Origin: Mucilaginibacter sp. SJ
Lineage (GTDB): Bacteria; Bacteroidota; Bacteroidia; Sphingobacteriales; Sphingobacteriaceae
DNA: 64,000 nt
NCBI RefSeq assembly: GCF_028993635.1
Contig: NZ_CP118631.1
Span: forward strand, 6,076,001 to 6,140,000
Reading direction: 5' to 3'
Shown here: positions 45,666 to 54,696 of the stretch, piece after piece
How the letters are laid out: every line of letters begins with the position of its first letter
Position numbering within the stretch: position 1 is the first letter of the stretch
Notes under the pieces: generated by a model
Seen by the model: the letters and a program-made list of their open reading frames with translations, nothing else
Databases searched by the model: none
What the model was told of the DNA's origin: nothing
Position numbers and translations under genes: made by a program

Positions 45666-47540
45666 CTAGCCCCCAATAATATCTACGTTAAAATCAAAAA
45701 GACTACTAAAACGTTGTCTATAATCGTTTGTAGTGCTTTTTACCATTACCTGCATTCCATTTTCGGAATATTTAACAACTTCAAAATTCATAATTTGCAT
45801 TCCTCCCTCACCTAATTCAATTTTCCTTTGCAGTAGTTCCACATGATCATATTCGTCCGATTTTAAAAGGAGCGATTCCATTTTGTCAGGTAAGGTAATT
45901 GGCTGGTTATTATTCCGATGCCGGCACACCAGTCCATTGGGAAATTGCACTGGCAAATATTTATTTTCAATTAGCTCAACTAGCTTTTTAGCAAGTTTAA
46001 AATTCTCTTTTGTATAGGAAGCGTCGGCTCCTTCAAATCTTACATTAAATTGTTTTTCAATTTGCCGGAGGTTTTCAAAAAAGGTCAACAATGAAACGTG
46101 CGGTGTGATGTCCATTTTTGTTGTTGAGCCTGGAATTGTTGTAGTTACCCCTGCTCTGTTAATAATTACCTTGTGGCCCTCCAGGTATGCAACAATCAGC
46201 TTCTGGATTGTAACACATTTAATAACAGAGGGCAGCTTTTCAGGAGCTGTGAATTTTATCACTGTCTCATAACCCCGGTTTTTTTTCTTGTAAGTGATTT
46301 TTGCAAAAATTCCGAAACCCCAATATTCTGCCTTGACCTCATATCTATTTTTTTCAATATGTTTGAATTCAAACTCGACGTCATCTAAAGATATATCCTT
46401 ATCCGGAACCTCAATACTACATCGGTGCTTCGCTGGTAATGAAATGATATGGAATGATGCAATAGTTTCTTTGCTTATGCCCATTTTGAAGCCTTCAATT
46501 ACATGCTCGAAATGCTCTAATTTATCTGGACCTATTTTAATGGCCCCATTGTAACCTTTTTGTAAGTGTAGGATCTGCTTCGCGATTAGGGGATCATTGA
46601 TGGTGAAATTTATATCATTCATCGTTTTACCATTACCTTTTCTGTGGAATTCAGTTATTTGCGGCTTGCCTTCTACCAAAGAAATACTCGATTCTATATC
46701 GTGAAATGAGGTATAGGCGTTATATGTTTCCTGAGATACCATTCCACTTTCTAAATCACCGGCAATATGCTCTTTCAAATAGACGTTAAGCTCAGTAAGA
46801 AACTGATCCGCGGTCATATCGATATATTCAATATGACGAGCCTCTAATTTTTTAATATATAATGGCGACCAATTTGGAGCAATTAAAAAACGCTCTTTAC
46901 GATGTTCTCCTACAGATTTATCAATCAAATCAAACCATGACCATATATTGTCATCTTCAAAACCATAGGCCAAAAATACCTGTGTTTTTTTGGCGATCAA
47001 GCCTAATATAGCGGTCCACATCGGGTCAGCTTTATTAATATTATAAAAGCTTGCGTAGTCGTTTTCGGTGATAACAATCCTGTCAAGACTCTCAAGATCA
47101 CCATGCGGCTTAAAAATTGCAGGTCGTGATGAATTAATGTAGGGGATATCTTTTGAGCTTCTGATAACGTCTGCCCTGCCTAAATAGCTGGTCTCTATCA
47201 TTGAATCGTAATTAGTTGTCACGATATCCTTGATATGGGGGATCCGGCTTAATAAATCATGCAAGTATCTGTCAGTCGGCATTTTGCCAAATTCATCCCT
47301 TATAATCTGATTTAGCGCGTTCCTTGATCCATTCCTGAAGGTTACCAATGCGCTTGCAGTTTGTTTTAAACTGGCATTTGAGCCAAGTTGACTTTGTTCA
47401 TCCGGGCTTAATGATTTAAATATTATTTCTTGAATTTTTTTACCGCTGGGGTAACCGGCATAAAGTGAAAAACCTGCTCCTATCCAAAGCGCAACATCCT
47501 CTTTTCTGATGGCGGTATATAAACTATGTAAACTCATCAA
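45666..47540 (-). CDS. SIR2-family NADase-like defence protein
   Basis: The 624-aa protein has an N-terminal SIR2 domain (~1-260): WIGAGFSLYAGYPSG, DIVTTNYDSMIE, AIFKPHGDLE, AYGFEDDNIW. SIR2 domains in defence proteins (DSR, ThsA, SIR2-pAgo) deplete NAD+ on phage infection. The remaining ~360 residues are beta-rich and unrelated to anything I recognise; they may be the sensor. It stands alone, convergent with the HEPN gene. Confidence 0.8.
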   Translation of the reverse strand: MMSLHSLYTAIRKEDVALWIGAGFSLYAGYPSGKKIQEIIFKSLSPDEQSQLGSNASLKQTASALVTFRNGSRNALNQIIRDEFGKMPTDRYLHDLLSRIPHIKDIVTTNYDSMIETSYLGRADVIRSSKDIPYINSSRPAIFKPHGDLESLDRIVITENDYASFYNINKADPMWTAILGLIAKKTQVFLAYGFEDDNIWSWFDLIDKSVGEHRKERFLIAPNWSPLYIKKLEARHIEYIDMTADQFLTELNVYLKEHIAGDLESGMVSQETYNAYTSFHDIESSISLVEGKPQITEFHRKGNGKTMNDINFTINDPLIAKQILHLQKGYNGAIKIGPDKLEHFEHVIEGFKMGISKETIASFHIISLPAKHRCSIEVPDKDISLDDVEFEFKHIEKNRYEVKAEYWGFGIFAKITYKKKNRGYETVIKFTAPEKLPSVIKCVTIQKLIVAYLEGHKVIINRAGVTTTIPGSTTKMDITPHVSLLTFFENLRQIEKQFNVRFEGADASYTKENFKLAKKLVELIENKYLPVQFPNGLVCRHRNNNQPITLPDKMESLLLKSDEYDHVELLQRKIELGEGGMQIMNFEVVKYSENGMQVMVKSTTNDYRQRFSSLFDFNVDIIGG

Positions 47541-47717
47541 TAAATAATAAACCTTTGAAGGTAGCTTATCTTTCTAATTATTTTAATAGTTGTTAATAAT
47601 TAGCAGATTTCAACATTTTTCCGACATGTGTTCTGGAACCGAGTGTATTTTTCTATTGTCATTAAAGAAATATATTTAACTTTTGAGCTATATTGTCAAT
47701 CTAATACTAAATCAATA

Positions 47718-48287
47718 TCTATGAACAGAATTATTAAATTTTCACTTCTGCTTTTTTTCTTTTTAGGTGGCATTCAAGCCTTCGGGCAGCCAGCTGTTAA
47801 AATTAACAATGGCATCATTGTATTAGACGATAATTTTGTTGTGTATCGGGAAAAGAACTACCTCAAAACCATTGATAGTTTAGATAAAGTTTTGAAGAAC
47901 AACCCAAAGGATACTTCTGCGCTATTTTACCGGGCATTATTCTATACCCGTTCTAACGACATACTTGCCAAGCCTTATCAGGTAGACCCCAAGGCATTAG
48001 CAGAACTTACCATCGCAAAAACATTTGTAGAAAGGGCACTGACCCTTAGTATGCAGGATTTTAAATTAAAAGTTCTCAGAGCAGAAATATTCGCTGGCTT
48101 ATGCTACCGGTACAGTGGAGATGAATCCTGGAAATTTAAGCCATTAGAAATTACCGCCCGCAAAAAGTCATTTATAGAATATAAGACTAAGGCTAATCAA
48201 TACTATGAGGAATTAGCCAAGGTAGATCCTCATAATGCCTATGATTATGAAAGAAGATTGGTCAAGTATGATTATCCGATAAAGTAA
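47718..48287 (+). CDS. Secreted hypothetical protein with TPR-like helices
   Basis: The protein is 189 aa from the ATG at 47718; the frame is open from 47628. It has a signal peptide (1-23, GIQAFGQ). The body contains TPR-like segments (TIDSLDKVLKNNPKDTSALF). Its function is unknown. It lies between defence modules with no operon partner. Confidence 0.6.
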   Translation, partial: SMNRIIKFSLLLFFFLGGIQAFGQPAVKINNGIIVLDDNFVVYREKNYLKTIDSLDKVLKNNPKDTSALFYRALFYTRSNDILAKPYQVDPKALAELTIAKTFVERALTLSMQDFKLKVLRAEIFAGLCYRYSGDESWKFKPLEITARKKSFIEYKTKANQYYEELAKVDPHNAYDYERRLVKYDYPIK

Positions 48288-48470
48288 GGCGGTTACTCGC
48301 TCAATATGTTACTTAAGAATCCCCGGGGGGTAGGCTTGATTGTCTAAATGTTAATAGATTTTCTTTTTATTACTTTAACATTTTGGTTATAATTACGTAT
48401 AATAATTTAGAATTCGAAGGGTTCAATGACCGATAACCGGATTATAAATTGTTATTTTGCAACCTAAACG

Positions 48471-49448
48471 ATGGCAGCTGCGGAACAAATTAAAAGCCTG
48501 ATTAAGTCTTTTGGTGATGGGGATGATACCCGTTTCTACGCAACCGCTATGCAGATTGCTGCCGCTGAAGCGCGCAAAGGGCACACCACCCTCGCCGACG
48601 ATATAAAGAAGCTGATTGACAACGCAAAAACCGGCAAGAATAAAGCAGGTATTGTCCGTAATCTTCCCGTTAATGCAGCGCAAAAGGAACTAAACGATCT
48701 TTTGGAACTTGTTCATCCGGAGGTGAGGTTGGATCAAATGGTGCTCGCTCCGGGTATTGTTGCCTCCCTTAAAAGGATTTTACAGGAGCAGAACAAGCTC
48801 GAACTTATACGCCAGCATAACCTTCAACCCCGTAAAAAATTGTTGTTTACCGGTCCTCCGGGTTGTGGGAAAACAATGTCGGCCAAAGCATTAGCCAGTG
48901 AGCTGTCGATCCCGTTATTTATTATCAGGCTTGATGGTCTGATAAGTAAATTCATGGGGGAATCCATTGCTAAATTAAGGCTGATATTTGATGCAATGCA
49001 CCAATTTAGGGCCGTTTATCTTTTTGACGAATTTGATAGTATTGGTACGAGCCGTACAAATAGTAACGAAGTCGGGGAGATCAAACGCGTGCTCAATGCA
49101 TTTTTATTGCAAATCGAAAAGGATGATTCCAACAGCCTGGTTATTGCGGCAACTAATCTTCCGGAACATCTTGATCCGGCACTCTTTCGCCGCTTCGATG
49201 ATATCATATCATATAAGCTTCCGGAAGAAAGGGAAATCCGATCACTCTATGACCTGCGTTTGAACGAACTAAACCTGATACAGGAATTTAATTTAGATAG
49301 AATTGCCCGCGAATCTTTAGGGCTTAGCTATTCGGATATTTCAAGGATATGTGAGGACCTGGCAAAAGAAGTGTTGATTTTTGGGATGAGTGAGGTTTCA
49401 GAAGAGCTATTCCTGGAAAATATCAGGCAGCGCAAGAAACCGTACTAA
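48471..49448 (+). CDS. ietA: AAA+ ATPase, IetA-like
   Basis: The 325-aa protein has a helical N-terminal region and a classic AAA+ module: Walker A GPPGCGKT (128-135), pore-loop-like FMGES, Walker B FDEFD (185-189), sensor-1 IAATN and an arginine finger FRRFD. It is followed after 12 nt by a subtilase gene. This pair matches ietA/ietS, first described for plasmid stability and later as a defence system. The ATPase probably controls the protease. Confidence 0.8.
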   Translation: MAAAEQIKSLIKSFGDGDDTRFYATAMQIAAAEARKGHTTLADDIKKLIDNAKTGKNKAGIVRNLPVNAAQKELNDLLELVHPEVRLDQMVLAPGIVASLKRILQEQNKLELIRQHNLQPRKKLLFTGPPGCGKTMSAKALASELSIPLFIIRLDGLISKFMGESIAKLRLIFDAMHQFRAVYLFDEFDSIGTSRTNSNEVGEIKRVLNAFLLQIEKDDSNSLVIAATNLPEHLDPALFRRFDDIISYKLPEEREIRSLYDLRLNELNLIQEFNLDRIARESLGLSYSDISRICEDLAKEVLIFGMSEVSEELFLENIRQRKKPY

Positions 49449-49460
49449 ACCTTACAGCAT

Positions 49461-51923
49461 ATGCCAGAATTTTATCGTGATCACATATTACTTGTTGAGC
49501 ACACAGAATCAATGCCCTACACTTCGGTTAATCAAGGCCGTAATCCCGTATTTCCACGCACTAATATTGATAGGGTAGAACAAGGTACCGCCGTCAGGGA
49601 AGCATTTCAGACTGCGGTTGCAGATTTTTTGGATACTGCACCGGACGATGAATTTATTTATGTCGTTTTTACCTCGGCAGCAGGCTTTCTGCTGGATCTT
49701 GATAAGATGAACACCCGCAACCATCGGGTAGCCAACTACAGGAAAATTAACGAAGACCCGGAAGACGAAACCTATGAGGCGACGGTATATCTCAATAAAA
49801 AAGCGATAGGGCAATTTTTGGGAAAAATTGAACAGTATATAAACGAAAATACCTGGGCCGGAAATCCTAAGAACCAAACGTTGATCGCAAATATTGACAA
49901 GATTAGGGCAGCAACTTTGAGAAGCTTTTGGATGGAACCGGAACTTCCCTTTCCGGGAACGCGGGAAGATATTTGGTGGGAGGTATGGCTAAGCCGCGAT
50001 TTATCAAGAACGGCTGAGGAGCAATTAAAGGCTATTTATACAATATTCGAGTTGAGTGGCGGCTTTCAAATTGGTGCAGGCCGGTCCATTATATTTCCGG
50101 AAAATATTGTTTTTCTTGTAAAGGGGACGGGCTTAAATCTGGCCGTTACGCTACTTTATACAGACGAGTTGGCCGAATTACGTAAGCCAAGAAATACCGC
50201 TGATTTCTTTACTTATCTTGATAAACCTGAGCAGGCTGCCTGGATTACCGACCTATTAGATCGTTTAGTGATAGATAACGCGCAAAACCAAGTTTCCATT
50301 TGCCTGCTTGATACCGGAGTAAATATTTCGCATCCGTTATTAGCTCCATTGATACCGGAAGGGCACATTGATGCGATCAATCCTGCATGGGGAAATGCTG
50401 ACAGTAATCGTTTGGGACACGGAACACCAATGGCTGGACTGCTGTTATACGGTGATTTAACTGATGTTTTAGGTGAATTTCATGAGGTTAGAATTTATCA
50501 TCATTTCGAAAGTGTTAAAATCCTGGAAGGCGCCCAACAAAATGACCCGGAATTATTTGGCGCGATTACGCAGGAGGCCGTTGCACGAGCTGAAATAATT
50601 AATCCAAATTTTAAACGGGTTATTTGCATGGCAGTTACATCTGATCTTCTTGTTCATAGAGGACAGCCATCATCATGGTCCGCCGCAATCGATCAACTTT
50701 GCTTTGGTGAAGTGGATGAACCCAATACGCAAACTCTTTTTCTTGTATCTGCAGGCAACGTGCCACTTATCAGCAGAATTGATTACCCGGTTTCAAATCA
50801 AAATGCTACGATAGAGGACCCAGCTCAAGCATTTAATGCCTTGACTATCGGTGCTTATACCATCAAAGATAAAATTGATTTGGATGCTTTCCCCGGTGCG
50901 ACACTTTTGGCGGAACATGGCGATTTATCCCCTTCAAGCACAACCTCATTGACCTGGTTTACAGAATGGCCACGCAAGCCTGACCTGGTTATGGAAGGCG
51001 GTAACCACGCAATGCATCGCGGAGGATTAATTGACCCTGATTCGCTCCAACTACTATCCACTGGCAAGGGAGGGTTGATGCGACCATTGTTCACCACATT
51101 TGGTGATACAAGCGGGGCAACAGCTTTAGCTGCAAAGTTTGCTGCTGAATTGTATACTATCTACCCGGATTATTGGCCGGAAACCATCAGGGCTTTAATG
51201 GTGCATTCCGCCGATTGGACACGCGCGATGACCGGAGGACACCCGGTTGAACACCTGCCACCGATGCATCGACAAGTCCTCGTTGCAAAGGTTGGATATG
51301 GCGTGCCTAATTTCCAACGTGCCCGTTTCAGTGCTAATAATTCACTTTCCCTTGTTATACAACGCACGTTGAGGCCATACAAATTCGAGGAAAGTCGCGT
51401 GAAAACAAATGAGTTTCATCTGGTCGATCTTCCCTGGCCAAGCGATATCCTCGCGGAAATGCAAAATGCTCCTGTTAAACTCACTGTAACCCTATCTTAT
51501 TTCATCGAACCCAATCCAGGAGCACGCCAATATGGATTAGCAGCAAGTTATCGTTCACACGGGTTGCGCTTTAAAATGAAGGACACCTACGAAAGTGATG
51601 AAGGGTTTGCTGCCAGAGTAAGCAAGGCCGCAAGAGACGAAGACGAAGAATTTATTAAAGAAGGTGCTGAACACTGGATATTAGGCAATCAGGTCCGCGA
51701 TAAAGGTTCTCTTCATAAAGATATATGGCTGGGAACAGCTGTCGAATTGTCTACCCGAAACAAGATTGCGGTCTTCTCAGTAGGGGGCTGGTGGAAAACC
51801 AGGAAGTTGCTGAAACGATATGACAATGATGTAAGGTATAGTTTGATAGTAACAATTGATACACCTGATAACGGAATTGATATTTATACGCCGGTTCAAA
51901 TCCAGGTACCTGTTATTTTGTAG
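49461..51923 (+). CDS. ietS: Subtilisin-like (S8) serine protease, IetS-like
   Basis: The 820-aa protein has an N-terminal ~260-residue domain. The S8 catalytic core follows: Asp in CLLDTGVN, His in LGHGTPMAG, oxyanion Asn in LVSAGNVP and Ser in GDTSGATALAAKF. There is no signal peptide, so it acts in the cytoplasm. Adjacent to the AAA+ gene it forms an IetAS-type module, in which protease activity is thought to be toxic and restrained by the partner. Confidence 0.85.
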   Translation: MPEFYRDHILLVEHTESMPYTSVNQGRNPVFPRTNIDRVEQGTAVREAFQTAVADFLDTAPDDEFIYVVFTSAAGFLLDLDKMNTRNHRVANYRKINEDPEDETYEATVYLNKKAIGQFLGKIEQYINENTWAGNPKNQTLIANIDKIRAATLRSFWMEPELPFPGTREDIWWEVWLSRDLSRTAEEQLKAIYTIFELSGGFQIGAGRSIIFPENIVFLVKGTGLNLAVTLLYTDELAELRKPRNTADFFTYLDKPEQAAWITDLLDRLVIDNAQNQVSICLLDTGVNISHPLLAPLIPEGHIDAINPAWGNADSNRLGHGTPMAGLLLYGDLTDVLGEFHEVRIYHHFESVKILEGAQQNDPELFGAITQEAVARAEIINPNFKRVICMAVTSDLLVHRGQPSSWSAAIDQLCFGEVDEPNTQTLFLVSAGNVPLISRIDYPVSNQNATIEDPAQAFNALTIGAYTIKDKIDLDAFPGATLLAEHGDLSPSSTTSLTWFTEWPRKPDLVMEGGNHAMHRGGLIDPDSLQLLSTGKGGLMRPLFTTFGDTSGATALAAKFAAELYTIYPDYWPETIRALMVHSADWTRAMTGGHPVEHLPPMHRQVLVAKVGYGVPNFQRARFSANNSLSLVIQRTLRPYKFEESRVKTNEFHLVDLPWPSDILAEMQNAPVKLTVTLSYFIEPNPGARQYGLAASYRSHGLRFKMKDTYESDEGFAARVSKAARDEDEEFIKEGAEHWILGNQVRDKGSLHKDIWLGTAVELSTRNKIAVFSVGGWWKTRKLLKRYDNDVRYSLIVTIDTPDNGIDIYTPVQIQVPVIL

Positions 51924-52187
51924 CTACCAGTCCAACCTAAAATTGTTATTAAGTGGCAGGCGTTTTAGTAATGTAGTTATTGGATTCAATAAAAATCGTC
52001 TGATTATTTTCCTGCCAAATATCCCTATGAAACTTTTTTTTACTTCTCTGGAATAATTCGAGAATACACTTGCCGGTATTATCTTTTGTATTTTTTCTTA
52101 TTTGTTAAGTTATTGATTGTTAGTTATCTATTTCTTATTGGATGCGTTATAGACTTTAGCTTAGTGTAATAAACTCCTTGCTTTTTT

Positions 52188-52221
52188 GAAAGGGGGTGAA
52201 AGGTTTCTTTCACCCCCTTTC
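52188..52221. terminator. Perfect 15-bp hairpin
   Basis: GAAAGGGGGTGAAAG (52188-52202) pairs with CTTTCACCCCCTTTC (52207-52221), 4-nt loop. The T run lies on the left (52182-52187) and only a short T stretch follows at 52226. It may terminate rightward transcripts or be an element-specific structure. Confidence 0.5.
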
Positions 52222-52471
52222 ACTGTTTTAGTATTGTCGGTTTCCCTTGTTTTGTCACCGTAATCACTGGTAGCGTTGTCATTATGGCCATAACCAAACA
52301 GTCGAGTTCTCCAGCGATGAAAGTTATTTGAAAGGCAGGGACAAAACATTATCCGGATAGCACCCGGAAATTCCGCGAAGGTGAGCGTAAAGCCGCAACA
52401 AACCGAAAGCGCGGAGGCAGGCGCAAGCCCGGTTCGTAGAAGCCGACGTGAGTAGTCCCGATTCATATATA

Positions 52472-52511
52472 CCGGCAGAACAGCAATCACGGGCTCGCTG
52501 CCCGCTGCCGG
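52472..52511. other. Nested hairpin upstream of primase-like gene
   Basis: Outer stem CCGGCAG (52472-52478) / CTGCCGG (52505-52511) and inner stem CGGGC (52490-52494) / GCCCG (52500-52504). It lies 46 nt before the ATG at 52558 and could act on single-stranded DNA (priming, transfer) or on mRNA. Confidence 0.4.
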
Positions 52512-52557
52512 CACCAACTAATGTTCAAGGTTAATTATCAATGCTTAAAGATTAATT

Positions 52558-53499
52558 ATGTCAAATTTACTAACTGCAAAGGAAATTAAGGAACAGCTTT
52601 CGCTTGTCAATCTTTTGGCCCGCCTGGGATTTCACCCTGTTCCGAAAAAAGGGAAAGAAAAAATGTATATCAGCATGATCCGGGATAATGACGTCAATCC
52701 TTCGTTTGCTGTAAATGATGACCTCGGTGTATGGTTCGACCATGGCATCGGCAAAGGAGGGAACATTATTGATTTCGGACTTATGTTCTGGAAGAACCTG
52801 GATTTTAATGGAGTGGTTAACAGGCTCCAGAACCTTTGCTCACCGGATGCAGTCCCGATTAGGGAGAAACGCCCGCGAAAGCAGACAAAAGCCTACCATG
52901 TAGTTGAACGGGTTAGACCGATCGGCAACCACCCGGCAATTACAGATTATCTTAAGAGCCGCGGCGTTTACGAAATCGCCAAGTTCTACCTCAGCGAGGT
53001 CTATTATTATATGGAGGACGAAAAGAACGCCCGAAAGCATTATTTCGCAGCTGGCTGGCTCAATGAACAACAATCGTGGGAAGTTCGCAATCGTTACTTC
53101 AAAGGTTGTATGGGGCATAAAGCCATTACATTTATTCCGGCTCATGAGAAAAATGCAGCCGTTTTTGAGGGTTTTATTGACTTTCTAAGCTGGCGATTTG
53201 AGAACCCAGATGCCTCGCATTCTATCATCGTATTGAATACGCTGTCGCTTTTAAAGCAGGGGATCAATAAGGCCAAGGCATTTTCTTCTCTTGATGTATA
53301 TTTTGACAGGGACAAGGCGGGTGTTCTCGCGACCCGTGAGTTTTTGAAAGCCTTGCCTTATGCCACAGATCGTTCGAAAGTTTATGAGGAGTTTAATGAC
53401 TATAATGACAAAATCAAGGCCCTGTTGAAGATTTCCGGACAAGATCATGAACGAAACCGTAGCGAAAGATCGCTCTCATCTAACGGATATGGCCGGTGA
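52558..53499 (+). CDS. CHC2/Toprim-type primase-like protein
   Basis: The 313-aa protein has an N-terminal CHC2-like module without the zinc cysteines (VNPSFAVNDDLGVWFDHGIG then GGNIIDFGLMFW) and a Toprim region (AAVFEGFIDFLSW; acidic DVYFDRDKAG). Such proteins are common on Bacteroidota mobile elements and likely prime the transferred strand. It is the first gene of the mobilisation block. Confidence 0.8.
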   Translation: MSNLLTAKEIKEQLSLVNLLARLGFHPVPKKGKEKMYISMIRDNDVNPSFAVNDDLGVWFDHGIGKGGNIIDFGLMFWKNLDFNGVVNRLQNLCSPDAVPIREKRPRKQTKAYHVVERVRPIGNHPAITDYLKSRGVYEIAKFYLSEVYYYMEDEKNARKHYFAAGWLNEQQSWEVRNRYFKGCMGHKAITFIPAHEKNAAVFEGFIDFLSWRFENPDASHSIIVLNTLSLLKQGINKAKAFSSLDVYFDRDKAGVLATREFLKALPYATDRSKVYEEFNDYNDKIKALLKISGQDHERNRSERSLSSNGYGR

Positions 53500-53599
53500 T
53501 CCTAAATCCTTCTTGTTCCGATATCCAGATCACTTACAGGAGTTTGATCCGGAACCCTTCCACCTTACGAGCGTTCATTCAAATACATAAGCTTAAATT

Positions 53600-53653
53600 C
53601 CGTTGTTTTCGCAACGGCAAGATGTCTTTTTGTTTCACAAAAAGTCTCTTGCC
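53600..53653. other. Paired hairpins, candidate oriT
   Basis: Hairpin 1: CCGTTG (53600-53605) / CAACGG (53612-53617). Hairpin 2: GGCAAGA (53616-53622) and CTTTTTGT (53626-53633) pair with ACAAAAAG (53637-53644) and TCTTGCC (53647-53653). The hairpins are adjacent and sit 42 nt before the MobC-like gene, where mobilisation elements often carry the transfer origin. The nic site is not identified. Confidence 0.45.
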
Positions 53654-53695
53654 CTTCCAGGGAGGATTTAAAAAATTTCGCGACTCAATTTTTCT

Positions 53696-54106
53696 ATGGT
53701 TGACTTTAAGAAGCTGAACGGACGGCCGAAATTAGAGGAGGGGAGACGCACTAATTTCATTAATGTCAGATTCACTGATGATGAATATAAGGAGATAACC
53801 GAAATAGAGCAGCAGTTGGGCATTTCAAAGACAGAATTGATCAGGATGCGGATTTTATCCGATGCAAAACAGACAGTGATCAATGCTAAAGAACTAATTA
53901 TATACCTGGACGCTGTAGGGGCTGAAATGGGGCGGATCGGCAACAACATTAACCAATTGGCTAAACACGCCAATACACTCAAATTAAAGGGAGCCCTTAA
54001 TCCTATGATCATTGAACAGTTTAACCGCCTTTTCGAGGAATATATTCAAGTTCAGCAAATACTTGAGGCGGCACTTCGGAAGATCATCCGGACTATGGGA
54101 AATTAA
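53696..54106 (+). CDS. mobC: MobC-like relaxosome accessory protein
   Basis: The 136-aa protein has an N-terminal ribbon-helix-helix-like segment (TNFINVRFTDDEYKEITEIE) and then a helical region with GAEMGRIGNNINQLAKHAN, the signature of MobC/BfmC relaxosome proteins. It binds oriT and helps the relaxase nick. Gene order MobC - methyltransferase - 8-nt array - relaxase is unusual because relaxase usually follows directly. Confidence 0.8.
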   Translation: MVDFKKLNGRPKLEEGRRTNFINVRFTDDEYKEITEIEQQLGISKTELIRMRILSDAKQTVINAKELIIYLDAVGAEMGRIGNNINQLAKHANTLKLKGALNPMIIEQFNRLFEEYIQVQQILEAALRKIIRTMGN

Positions 54107-54139
54107 AGATGTTCCCTGACTTAAAGGTGATGGCACCCA

Positions 54140-54694
54140 ATGCCCCCATTTTTACAATCCATCCAAGCACATCCTATTTTAATGATCATTTTTGAACACA
54201 TACGTTGTCCGCTGCATCGATACACTTTTTCCGTTAAGCCCATTCGTAATTGGGTGGAGCGCTCCTGTGAAGGAAATGTTCTGAATCTTTTTGCCGGTAC
54301 AACCATATTACAAGTTGAGGAGATACGTAACGACCTTAACTCCGAAATGCCGGCTGATTTCCATATGGACGCACTGGAGTTCCTGCGGAGCTGGAAAGGC
54401 CGCAAGTTTCAAACGATCCTGCTTGATCCGCCCTATGCTTACAGAAAAAGTATGGAGTTATATAAGGGTATAGTTTGTAGCCCATTCAGGCAACTCAAAG
54501 ATGCCGTTGCACTTTGCCTGGAACCGGAAGGTATTGTGATCACATTCGGTTACCATTCTATTGTAATGGGAAAGGGTAGGAGATTTAACCTCGAAAGGCT
54601 TGCACTCTTCAGTCATGGTGGGGCTATCCATGATACTATTGCCAGTATCGAAAGATTTTCTCCTTTGATAGAACCAGGAACTACTCGGGAATAG
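54140..54694 (+). CDS. DPPY-type DNA methyltransferase-like protein
   Basis: The 184-aa frame (start could be ATG 54182, giving 170 aa) shows a Rossmann SAM motif NVLNLFAGTT, later ILLDPPYAYRKS (motif IV, DPPY) and IVITFGYHS. The DPPY motif indicates an amino-methyltransferase (N6-adenine or N4-cytosine). It is short and lacks a clear target-recognition domain. It may protect or mark the element during transfer. The 8-nt array begins 2 nt after its stop. Confidence 0.7.
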   Translation: MPPFLQSIQAHPILMIIFEHIRCPLHRYTFSVKPIRNWVERSCEGNVLNLFAGTTILQVEEIRNDLNSEMPADFHMDALEFLRSWKGRKFQTILLDPPYAYRKSMELYKGIVCSPFRQLKDAVALCLEPEGIVITFGYHSIVMGKGRRFNLERLALFSHGGAIHDTIASIERFSPLIEPGTTRE

Positions 54695-54696
54695 CG

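Larger units (their letters stand above)
51924..52557. other. 634-nt structured intergenic region before primase gene
   Basis: No believable gene; a minus-strand frame at 52161-52517 spans hairpins. The region contains a 15-bp perfect hairpin (52188-52221), a TTATGGCCATAA palindrome near 52291 and a GC-rich, hairpin-dense tract (52340-52512) ending in a nested hairpin. It could be an origin, oriT-like site or long leader. Confidence 0.4.

Noticed and set aside
51856..52056. 66-aa plus-strand frame after IetS
   Set aside because: It begins inside the protease gene and reads as low-quality sequence.
52161..52517. 118-aa minus-strand frame
   Set aside because: It spans a perfect hairpin and a GC-rich structured region, with no protein-like pattern.
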